64,000 bases of DNA from Alnus glutinosa. Taxonomy: Eukaryota; Streptophyta; Magnoliopsida; Fagales; Betulaceae. A program made the translations under genes and the position numbers. Under the pieces are notes generated by a model. That model did no database searches. It was given only the letters and a program-made list of their open reading frames with translations, and was not told where the DNA came from. Position 1 is the first letter of the stretch. Each line of letters begins with the position of its first letter. This document shows positions 1 through 9,900 of this stretch, piece after piece. The stretch spans positions 627,501 through 691,500 of the forward strand of contig NC_084888.1 of assembly GCF_958979055.1 (NCBI RefSeq), read 5' to 3'.

Positions 1-595
1 GATTTCACCAAAAAAGGAAAGAAAATCTCACTGATCGAAAACAAACTCGTCAGTGCCAAAAATTCTCTTTTCTAAATTTATCTTTTGGATTTCTAATTTA
101 TCTTTACCTTAGATGGTTTCTTTCGTATTTTTTAGTGATCTAGTTTCCTTTTTTATTACCACTAATGTAATATTTATTCTATCGTATGAGTAGCAGAAGG
201 CACGTTTGAATCTTAACCAGAAAGTTTTTCAGTTTTACCCAATTGAGTTATTCAATATCTTTTGTTGATAAAAAAAATATAGAAACTTTTGTTCTTATCT
301 TACTCTGTTATTTGCTACACCACAACTCAATTTAATAGATTAAATGGGATAATTAAACTTTCCCCAACTCAATTTAAAAGAAAACTTATACATAATTATA
401 ACAATTATAACAATCAAAGTGAGACAATATTACATGGAGATCGAACTAAGCAGATTTAGAGACAACATTCTTTTCATAATCACCGTACTTACTATAAATA
501 ATTCCAGAAAACAACATCGGGTCCCAAAAACAAACATTACATTATTAGTATTGTTATTCATTTATTTTCATGCCAGAAAACCGAAGTGATCGATC
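1..595. other. AT-rich spacer at left edge, no gene seen
   Basis: This stretch is AT-rich with short homopolymers and stop codons in all frames. It should hold the 3' UTR and downstream flank of the minus-strand gene that ends at 596. I see no coding exon, RNA gene or clear repeat in it. Confidence 0.5.
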
Positions 596-1471
596 TCAAT
601 TTTTCCATCCCAGTCCAAGTAATTTGTTACCAACATCTGCCTTGGCCTTGGGCTGCCCATTTCTCCCTGGATTGTTTAGGTTGAGATTCGAATAGCGGCA
701 ATGGTTATTGCTTAGTGTTTTAGCCTGATGTAAGCTGCCATTTTTTCTATCAATGGCAGCCGGGCCGGCATTGGATCGCAGAGTCTTCACCCAATCGAAC
801 TTCTTGGTAGTGGGAACCAGCGGTGCCGGCATTTTTCCTGATCTAGAAGTCCGAGGCCGGCCCTTCTCATGATCATCAGCTTCTTTCTTGATCTCTTTTA
901 TTTCAATTTTGGTCCCTCCTTCCATTCTTATGCTTATGTTCACTTCCAGAAGTACTGTTGTGTTATCTTTTCTTTGTTGACTTCGTGTCTCAAATCCAGG
1001 TAGTACTTCTTTTGCAATATTCCTTTCCTTTTTGTGCTGATCATGATAAAATCGGTGCAACCTGAGAGCATGATGGTATATTCCATTTTTAATCTCTTCC
1101 TCCAAATCCCTTTCTATCTCCATCTCTAGCTCTTTGCGAATCTTCTTCTCCTTTTCTGACATGCCAGCCCCCAGGGATTGCTTGATCAGGGTATTAGTCC
1201 TTGAATGGGTTTCCTTAAGATCAAATATCTGTAGCATTGAGCTATGCCATGCATCGCTATGATAATTCAAATCTGACTCCTCCCCTAATGGCAGAACCGA
1301 CAAATCTGCAAAACCCAGAAAGTAAATTGCCAGTAAAGCTTGATCATGAGAGCTGAAACAAAAATTAGTGAATAAAGAAAAAATAATAATAAATATTTCT
1401 GATTGCAAAGAAGAGAAACTGATAAAACCTAGTATATCAGCTGCTTTCTTGGGTAGTTCTTGCTGATCCAT
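596..1471 (-). CDS. Unrecognised plant protein, basic with coiled-coil segment; two exons
   Basis: The ATG is at 1471 and the stop at 596. The open frame runs straight through, but residues 15-55 are hydrophobic and AT-coded. A 123-bp intron (donor AG|GT at 1429/1428, acceptor TTTTGCAG|AT at 1306/1305) removes them in frame, giving exons 1429-1471 and 596-1305 and a protein of about 250 aa. The product has a charged helix (KEKKIRKELEMEIERDLEEE) likely to form a coiled coil, then a His/Arg-rich stretch, and a basic tail with KKFDWVKTLRSNAG and GLGWKN. There is no signal peptide or membrane segment once the intron is removed. I do not recognise the family. A possible E2F site lies about 180 bp upstream of the ATG, so S-phase expression is conceivable but unproven. 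Coding density and clean splice sites favour a real gene. Confidence 0.6.
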   Translation of the reverse strand: MDQQELPKKAADILGFISFSSLQSEIFIIIFSLFTNFCFSSHDQALLAIYFLGFADLSVLPLGEESDLNYHSDAWHSSMLQIFDLKETHSRTNTLIKQSLGAGMSEKEKKIRKELEMEIERDLEEEIKNGIYHHALRLHRFYHDQHKKERNIAKEVLPGFETRSQQRKDNTTVLLEVNISIRMEGGTKIEIKEIKKEADDHEKGRPRTSRSGKMPAPLVPTTKKFDWVKTLRSNAGPAAIDRKNGSLHQAKTLSNNHCRYSNLNLNNPGRNGQPKAKADVGNKLLGLGWKN

Positions 1472-1652
1472 CTTCCACCGTATGCTTTTCCGTGTGCTGC
1501 AAATTGGAACTCCTTTAAATCCTACTAGAATGATTTGGACTGCTGGGAAAATGGGACCTGTGGTACAGTTGGGACGAAGAGGACATAAGAGGTGATGTTT
1601 AGGGAAAGAATAACCGTTAGAGACGTTATTTTAGTTGGCTTATTCAAATTCA

Positions 1653-1661
1653 GGCGCCAAA
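1653..1661 (-). promoter_or_regulatory. Candidate E2F-binding site
   Basis: The minus strand reads TTTGGCGCC, an exact fit to the E2F/DP consensus TTTSSCGC. It sits about 180 bp upstream of the start codon of the minus-strand gene at 596-1471, a normal promoter distance. Sites this short also occur by chance, although CG-containing 8-mers are rare in DNA as AT-rich as this. Confidence 0.4.
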
Positions 1662-2871
1662 TGTGTCTAACTTGGTATCTGTTGGAAATAAGGATTAAGA
1701 AGAGAGATCTTTTCCTTAAATAAACAGTGCTTTACATGGAAGGGATAAGGGTTTGGGTTGCCCTTAAAGCACAATCAATATAGGGTACTATACCCACATG
1801 TTTGATGTATGTGCCTATGGATAGTTACAGCTCCATTGGGCTGAGAAGGTGTTGTTGAAGGGGCTAGGCCTTTTCTTGTGGGAAATTGCTCCCTCCGATA
1901 CCACTTGGGCTTCTTGGCCCATTTTTGCTACAATTTTATTTATTTATTCGTTTCTTTCCGATTCCAATAAACCTTTTGAACAACACCAACACCCCCCTTT
2001 TCTGAAAAAAAAAAAAAAAAAAAACTTTTTAACATCAAATTTGCAGGGAATCTCACCATCGAGTTAATTAATTAGAGAGTATAATTTGGTCTAACAAATT
2101 TTAGGTTGGGGATAAAAAACTTTATATAGTCTCACTTGTTGAATTTAGATGATCTTATGCAATGAGGTTGTCCTATTACATTACAATTCACAGCTTAATG
2201 TAAAAGGTTGTTTGGACTCCATCTACTCAGTAAAGACATTTGGACAGCTCAAACAAATAGAATCTGAACAATCTTTGGTTGCCTTGTTGCAGTCCCTATT
2301 ACACTGAATCTCGTTCCCACCGATTAAACCTCTAACTCATACACTAGTGTGAAAAAACATGCCATGAATTAGACAAAATGATTAAAGAGTGGCAGCAAGC
2401 ATGTTGCCACCCGTGTGATAGTCGAAGCATGACCAAGACCTAAATGTACGAGGTATGTCGTGGGCACTAAGTACATTACGATATGATACAAGGTGTGTCG
2501 ACTTTAATTACATTAGAGATAATTGAGTCAAGTAAGACAGTTAAGATCATTTGCTCCCTCTTGACTCTTTGTCTATGCCATCAACCGATCAAAAATCCAA
2601 ACAATTTTTCTTGTCCTTGCAATTAGTAGGAGATTTCACAGCCCCCAACACTCCTTTATGTTACGGGCAATGGATTGTAGGCCGAGTAGAGTTTTTAATT
2701 TTTAATTTTTTAAGTTAAATATATATATATATATATTTTTTTCTAAACTTAAAATTTAAGTTTGACCCTTATCAAAATTAGTGATCGTAACTCGTAAGGG
2801 ATCTAATTTTGCCATTGACTAGATTCAACATGTTTGACCATCAATATAACTGTTGTAATTAAGTAAAAATA
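1662..2871. other. Intergenic DNA, no gene seen
   Basis: AT-rich spacer containing a poly-A run at about 2006-2025 and a short (AT)n tract at about 2719-2737. The short open frame at 1849-2067 ends in a poly-lysine stretch made by the poly-A run and has no family signature. Confidence 0.5.
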
Positions 2872-2880
2872 TATTAGTAT

Positions 2881-3061
2881 GAGTAATGTTTCTTACACAA
2901 CTCTCACACAACTTTTGCACAACTCTAACTACTTTTTGTTATGATCAACCATTGGATTTGTTTTCCAACATGTGGGTCCTAAATATTCAATGGCTGATTT
3001 TAAAAGAAAGTTGTAAGAGTTGTGTAAAAGTTGTACAAAAATTGTGTAAGAAACATTACTC
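2881..3061. mobile_element. MITE, 181 bp, with exact 9-bp target duplication
   Basis: The element starts GAGTAATGTTTCTTACACAA and ends with its near-perfect reverse complement (TTGTGTAAGAAACATTACTC). The inverted repeats run about 50 bp. It is flanked on both sides by TATTAGTAT (2872-2880 and 3062-3070). A 9-bp duplication is typical of Mutator-like (MULE) insertion. It encodes no transposase. The element at 41761-41904 has related ends. Confidence 0.85.
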
Positions 3062-3070
3062 TATTAGTAT

Positions 3071-4011
3071 AATCTAATCTGACTTTTATATTAAAAAAAA
3101 TCAGATTAATTGAATATTGAAGGGGGAAAAAGGGATCTTTTATATTCTAAATATGATTCATAAAATTGGAGGAATTCATTGGTTCATTAACGGCGGTTTA
3201 ATCCGTTCAACCAACCCAGTGAATCAGTCGGTTCAATAGGTGAACAAACAGCTCAATTCAAACCAGTGTTAGAGTTGTTAAAGAGGATGAAGAGAATGAG
3301 TGCAATTCATAGTTCATGGAACCCTAAACCCTATAAACTGCATGTCGTTCATTCAGGCCAAAGACACGAGTTGTTTGCTTCTCAAAATAGACGACGGGCG
3401 TATGATTTGTTCTTTACTCAGCCAGTGAGCTGTCCCTTCATCTTTATGTATGCAAGAACAGTTAAGCGGGTGACGATTTCAATAATTCAATCATTGTGAT
3501 TAGAATTTTTAAACGGCCAACGGTTATAATATAAAATATAATTCGTTTGCTCATCCAACCACGCACGAGCACGCCTTTTCGTCAACTCCAACAACGGCCT
3601 ACCTCTTTGTCAACACTGTCCAGGAAGAGTTGACCTTAACAAACATCTTCTAGATAGGCCTTAACTCAATTCAAATGAAAATGATTTATTTTATGGCTTA
3701 AATCGAATTTCATAAAAAAAATTTAATGATTTATATATCTCTCATTTATGTAGTATCATATATATTTTAATCGTAATCGAGAAGATCATATTCCCATTGT
3801 ATGTTACCATCCATTCTCCAAGCTGCAATCACATATGTCACGTTTTTAAGCACATTGACGTGAATTTTTGTTAAAAAAAAAAAATGATAGAATTTGGACA
3901 AAATGTGCAAGTCAGGTACCACCTATAATATTTTTGTCTTTTTAAAACCAAAGTAGCCATTTCGTTTAGCTAGGCCCTTGCCACATGTACTAATTTGGTA
4001 TTTAACCCTAT
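3071..4011. other. Intergenic DNA, no gene seen
   Basis: Mixed AT-rich spacer. It includes a short telomere-like string (accctaaaccctataaa, about 3321-3337), which is too short to be a telomeric relic of note. The open frame at 3266-3499 has no recognisable motif. Confidence 0.45.
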
Positions 4012-4020
4012 ATTTTAGTA

Positions 4021-4189
4021 GGAAAATGTTAGAGCTCCTTCTAGAGTTCTTCTAGTGTCCTTTTAGATGACATAGATTTAATAAATAAAAAATTATCTCA
4101 AAATGTGACCTATAAAATGTAATTTTTTAAACAAAAAAACTAAATCCACGTTATCCAGAAGGACGCTAAAATGAGCTTTAACATTTTTC
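4021..4189. mobile_element. MITE, about 169 bp, near-exact 9-bp target duplication
   Basis: The ends are inverted repeats: the left end begins GGAAAATGTTAGAGCTC and the reverse complement of the right end begins GAAAAATGTTAAAGCTC. Similarity continues inward through TCTAGTGTCCTTTTAGATGA versus TTTAGCGTCCTTCTGGATAA. Flanks are ATTTTAGTA (4012-4020) and ATTTTATTA (4190-4198), a 9-bp duplication with one mismatch, which fits a MULE-type MITE. Confidence 0.75.
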
Positions 4190-5041
4190 ATTTTATTATA
4201 TATGTTAACATGCTTGCACTAGTACATATATATCATATATGTTATATTATATGCTTATTAAGATATAAGTATATAATTATAGCATATAGTATATAACAAT
4301 CTTATATTTATATAGGATGTTACTATTTATGCTTACATATTTATAATATATTAGCTATATTTACGAGCGTAATTGAGTTAAATCGAATTTATACGATTAT
4401 GTCTTGTTTAACAATCGAACATATATAATTTTGTACGCGTTCACATAGGTTCATTTAATCTAAATATAATATTATTGAATCAAACCTTAGCATGTTCACA
4501 ATCAGTTTTGTTCGTTTACAGCTCTACAGTACAATACAAACTAAATTTGAAAAAAAGAAAAAGAAAAAAAGAGACATTTTTACATTATATAATGTTGCAA
4601 ACCTGTATCTCCTTATTGGAACATAAGTTTATAAAAAAGAACTTTTCCCTATAATTTGATTAGCATTCAAACAATCTTTAAATAGACTTGCATCTAACAT
4701 TAAAACTCATGATATAAGACAACTTGTAATCAAATACTCCTACTTATAACCATACTGAAACATCTCAAAAGATGACATTTATCTGACAACTAGCAACTCC
4801 ATTAGACTAAAATACTTGAGCGGGAAGCATAAAGATAGAGATTAACTTTTTTATTAAAATAGTGTTCTAAGTATATATTGAGAGGGACCGTAACATGACG
4901 CCATGTTATCGTCAGACTTCAAAAAAGGTGTTTGATTGCAAATATGCTGGCCCAGTGGCCCAAATAAATCCGGTCCCACGTCTACTTGTCTATGCAAGTG
5001 CCCAACTACTCAAGTTACAAACCCACCCATTCATTTACAAG

Positions 5042-5212
5042 AACGTTATTTTGTATTGTTTTTGTTCTTTTTCTATTATTCTTAGTTGGCGTGGTATTGT
5101 TAATTTATCATTTGATTTTTTTCTTTTTAGTTAAGATTGATCTAAAAGTAAATTGACAATACCATATCAGCGAAAAATGATTAAAGAAGGACAAAGAAAT
5201 ACCAAATAGCAT
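5042..5212. mobile_element. MITE copy A of a local three-copy cluster
   Basis: The left arm (acgttattttgtattg, then GTGGTATTGTTAATTTA) is mirrored on the right arm (aattgacaataccatatcag, then caaataGCATA). The centre has ttttagttaagattgatc. The same architecture recurs at 5309-5500 and 5666-5845. Boundaries are approximate and no clean target duplication was found. Confidence 0.6.
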
Positions 5213-5308
5213 ATCTCATTTTTGTTGAGAAGGCTAATGTCTCCTGTACAATTGTTGTGCAGGAGACAAGAGACATGTCCTGTACAAAAGTTGCACAATT
5301 GTTGTGAA

Positions 5309-5502
5309 ATGTTATTTTGTACTCCCTTATTCTTCTTGCATCATTCTCCACTGATATGACATTGTCAATTCACTATTTAATTTATTTTTTCTTACTTTTT
5401 AGTTAAAATTTATTTAAAAATAGATTGACAATGCTACATCAGCGGAGAATAATGTAATACGGATAAGAGAATAAAAAAGAGAATTTCTTAATGAGAAATG
5501 AT
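5309..5502. mobile_element. MITE copy B of the cluster
   Basis: The left arm (ttattcttcttgcatcattc, ccactgatatgacattgtca) is mirrored by the right arm (attgacaatgctacatcagc, ggagaataatgtaatacgga). The centre has ttttagttaaaatttatt, as in copy A. It is immediately followed by a different inverted-repeat element at 5503-5664. Confidence 0.65.
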
Positions 5503-5664
5503 AATTACATAACCTCTTCTTATGTCCTTAAAAAGATGGAGTAATTTTTAAAATCACCATTTGATTTGTGATAGATCACTATCAGATTTTGATGAAATTG
5601 TAATTTTAAAAATTATATTATTTTTGAAGGGACACAAGAGACTTATAGAATTACTCATTTCTTA
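5503..5664. mobile_element. Inverted-repeat element between MITE copies B and C
   Basis: The left arm (tgagaaatgataattacata, then ttatgtccttaaaaagatgg) is mirrored on the right (ttgaagggacacaagagact, then gaattactcatttctta). The arms are about 70 bp and roughly 75% alike by eye. It is a separate family from the flanking copies B and C. Confidence 0.6.
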
Positions 5665-5665
5665 T

Positions 5666-5845
5666 TAAAAATGCTCTTTTGTACTCTCTTATTCTTCTTC
5701 CATCATTTTTTTTTTTTTTTTTGATTTAACATTTTTAATTCACCATTATTATTTTTTTATTTAAGATTAACCTAAAGCTAAATTAATAATGTCTTTTCAA
5801 GGAAAAAAAATTAAATTCCAAATAACATCTCTCTTTCTCACTAGC
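5666..5845. mobile_element. MITE copy C of the cluster, degraded
   Basis: The left end (gctcttttgtactctcttat, tcttcttccatcatt) matches copy B closely. A poly-T run interrupts the arm, the centre has tttaagattaacctaaagc, and the right arm (aattaataatgtcttttcaa) is diverged. Confidence 0.55.
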
Positions 5846-6784
5846 GACCGAATTGACTGCTGGGGTCACCAAATTGCAATTCCCATCGTCCTTCTAATTA
5901 GACACGAGGCTGCAAAGGAGATACCTGAAACAAAATTGATGCGCGTGTAAAACAATATATATTGATTCAGCCTCCTCCACATGGCGGTCTCTGATTGACA
6001 AGTGGGTGGCAAACAAGCCAAAACCGTTGCTGGAGGCTCTGTGGGGGGCGGTCAACTCAGAATTGCACTTATAAACAGGCGTGTATTAATGTACTATGGA
6101 CCACAAAACAAAAGTCAACATGGGAAAGGGAGGCCAATTTGGACCGTCCAATTAAGCCAAACACAGATTAACGTGCGCACTTGGGACGGAATGGCCAATC
6201 TGTTGCTTGTGAATGAATGAATGTGATTCTGTAGTAGGTAAAGCTTTCCTTCCAACCAAACCAACCAACTGAACGACTCAGAGGCTGTCAGCCTGTCAGG
6301 TTGTGTTATATCACTACTTTTTTTAAGTCTTCCAACCAATCATCTAAACTATTTAGATTTGGATTCGGGGCAGGCAATACTTGAGTCTTATAAAAGAAAG
6401 GTTTAATTTTCACATTAATGTTATTAGGATTCTTACGACTTTTACTATAATGTTTTTATTTATTTATTTTATAAATTCATATAAATTTTCTAAAAAATTA
6501 TAATAAAAGCTCTAGAATCCACGTGCATATTGTTAAGGAGTCCTCTCTTTTGTTTCCGATCTCCCGTTTTCTCCGCAGAAATCAGAAACAAAACACATCA
6601 TTAAGTTAAACAAAGGCCGGCTATTGGCAATTTCACGGGGTTTTTAATTAAAAAACGCAGGGTAGTTTGGTAGTTTTCGAGCTGCAAAACAAGGTTATAT
6701 TGGTCAAAATATTCGGTCTGCGTTGGACTTTGAAAAGCTTCTCGTGGGTTCTTAAGTCAGCAGCACTCCTATTGCTGTTCAACT
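5846..6784. other. Upstream region of the phosphofructokinase gene
   Basis: This spacer should hold the promoter and 5' UTR of the PFK gene starting at 6911. From about 6780 it becomes pyrimidine-rich (ctctctgtctgtcactctct), as in many plant 5' leaders. Short frames at 6002-6339 and 6667-6894 show no family signature. Confidence 0.45.
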
Positions 6785-6910
6785 TTGTCTCTCTGTCTGT
6801 CACTCTCTCTCTATTTCTGTTCGCTCCGTCAATTCGATCATTGGCCTACAATCCAAACATCCACATTGCGGCTGATCGCTCGGCTGCCTGGTAATCTCCG
6901 TTCCGTTTCT

Positions 6911-9900
6911 ATGGGCACTCTCTCGCACGCGATCAGCCCCAAACTCGCTCTCCCGCGCCGCGATTCTCAGCGCTCTTATCATGGACTTCCGCGCTTGAAT
7001 TCTCGTCCCCTGAGATGGAATTCCAGCAGAGCCGCCAAGAAGATCCGCGCGTCTGCGGGGACCGCGAAGCAGAGCCCCGCCATCGATTTCAGCGATCCCG
7101 ACTGGAAATCCAAGTTCCAGGAGGACTTCGAGACGCGCTTCAACATCCCTCACATCACTGACATCTTCGACGACGCCGTTCCGATTCCCTCCACTTTTTG
7201 CCTCAGAATGAGGTCCTTTTGAAAGCAAATTGTGAATTGCGCATTTTATTTATCGCTGTACTAGTTTTAGACATTGAAGAATTTTGCATGATTGTGGTTA
7301 TCAAGGAAATTGCAATGTAGTTTTTTTCTTTTTCTTTTTTAGAAATAGCAAATTCCATATCTACTTGGTATTTGCTTGCAGGACACCGGTAACAGAGGAC
7401 TTTGCGGGAGGGTACCCATCGGACGAGGAGTGGCATGGTTACATAAATAAGAACGACAGGGTGCTTCTTAAGGTATATTAAGTATTTATTGTAGAACTTT
7501 GTAGTTTGGATTTGACGGGCCTCTTCAAAGAACATATACCAACCCGTCAATTACCATAAAAAGTGTCTTTTTGTTTTTATGTTTTATTTTTGGCTCATCT
7601 GCGTGTTTTACTTTTCCTTTTTCCTGTTGAACTTTGTTATCCGGTTAATTATATACGATGCTGAAGATGTAATTATGTGAGATGGTGTCCAATAGAAAAA
7701 AACACAAAATCTAAGTTTTCACTTTAGCTACAAGATACCCATAAGAACATGGATAGTGTCCGGATATCAATGTGAGTTTTGATCACGGCAAAGTAATCTT
7801 GACCGGGGCAAGATGATAGTATAAAAACGCACAAGTTAAGTCTGAAAATCCAAGTGCAAAGTTAAAATCTTAGGAAGCTTTGATGTAATACCACCTCGTA
7901 TTGTATGCTTTTATTTTCTATTCTTATTTCTTTTCCCCGTTTGATAGAAGAATTTTTGCTGTCGGTCTGGTCTGAAAGCTTTAGTACTGCCATTTATGTG
8001 TTCCTAAATTTTCAATTTATATGGAGTTTTCTTGTTTAAGATTGAAATTTTTCTTTCAAATAGTTGATTTAATTTTCTTCTGTTTTTTTTCCTGGAAGTG
8101 ATTAGAATTTGAATGCTTTATGACAGATTGTAGCAGTATGGGGAATCCAGAAACTCTTTAGTTTTTGGCTGATTAGCTAGTTAATTTATATTTAAAAACA
8201 CCTACCCATTTTAATTGTGAGAAATTAAAAAGTTTTCTTTTGAAAGTAAGCACATATATAACTGGCTTTATGCATATCAAAATTCCAGGCATGACTTGAT
8301 TTATATTGATGTTTGCTACATATTTGTAGAGAGGATAAAAAATTGAAGAACTTTATTTTTTACCTTTCATACTTGCTATGTAGTTATGGTATGTGAGGCC
8401 TATCTTTTCATTTAGATATGAGTATTTCAATGCTTTTGAATTTTTTGTATTCCATCTCGTTTATTCATATTTAGGTTGCCAAGAACATGATTTGTATAAA
8501 TTCCCATGTAGAATGCCAGGGATGTTATATCTTTCCTCTCGAGCTATTTACTAGTATTTGCATTGTAATTTGCCTTTTTATTCAATATTCCAGGTCATAC
8601 ACTACTCGTCACCTACATCGGCTGGTGCCGAGTGCATTGATCCTGACTGTAGTTGGGTGGAACAATGGTAAATTTCAATCTTTAACTCTCTTATAGGCAA
8701 TTTGTGAAAATCTGGAGTATGCATCTGGTGGCAATGAGTAGAACTCTTTGAACAATTTATGTCATGTTCAGAGAAATATGGGAGATTTTTTTTTTCCTCG
8801 CAGTAGAACCTAAAGTGAATGGGGATCCATAAAGGTTTGTCAATGAGAGATTTGGTGTGAAAGTGTAGAAGTAGTGATAATGGGTGGTGGTTATTAGGTT
8901 TATAGCTCTCATGGTCTAGGAGTTTGCAAGATACAAAGCCAATATGAAAAGTGTTAGAATATCAAGTAAATAATTAAATTTACAATTTCTTATTAGCTTA
9001 ATACTTTTGGAATAACTGATGATGTAACATGGTATCAGAGCAAAGGTCTTGAGTTTGAATACTTCATAGTTTATCCCCATTTTAGTTAAAAATATTCAAC
9101 GTATTCGGCTTCACTTGTTGAGCAGGAGTTTGAGCTCACATGTGAAGGAGTGTAAAAATTTTAATTTAAATGATTAAATTTACAATTTCTTATCAGTTTA
9201 AGCTTTTGAGACAAGTGGTGATTTAACAAAAAGAATGGGCGTTTTTACATAAATGGGGAGGTTTTAAGTGGGATCAGGCATAAGGTAGCATTTCAAGAAG
9301 GTTCCCTTTTTTTTCTTGGTTTGTCTTGGTGAATCATGGAGGAATTACCTTTCATTGCTGTCAAGAGGCAATTTTTCCAGGACTTATATGGTTTGGAGAG
9401 GTGACACAAAGATGTCAAAGTTTTCTGAAAAGATTCACATGATTTGGAATATAGATTGCTTTGAGAATTTTCAAAAGAGGAGAATTTCCAACAACTTGTG
9501 GCTTTTATTTTGATCAACCATCTCTTGGAATAAAAATTTACAGGAGAAAATGTACTCTTAGATCCGTTTAGATATGCCTAATTCCATAAAGTGTCTCTTG
9601 GAAATGGTTGGTTCCTCAGTTATGTTGGAGTTTGTCTAGAGTGACGTACTGACTTGTCTAAAGGAATTAATTTGACTTGTCATTGATTGCTACTTCATAA
9701 TGACTTATCGTTTTGATTGTGTTAGATGTCAATTTGACTGCTACTTCATAACGCTATTGTATGTAACGGGAACTTTCCAGGGTTCATCGTGCTGGACCAC
9801 GGGAGAAGATATACTTCAGACCAGAAGAAGTGAAAGCAGCGATTATAACTTGTGGAGGGCTCTGCCCTGGTCTCAATGATGTCATCAGACAGGTTATCGT

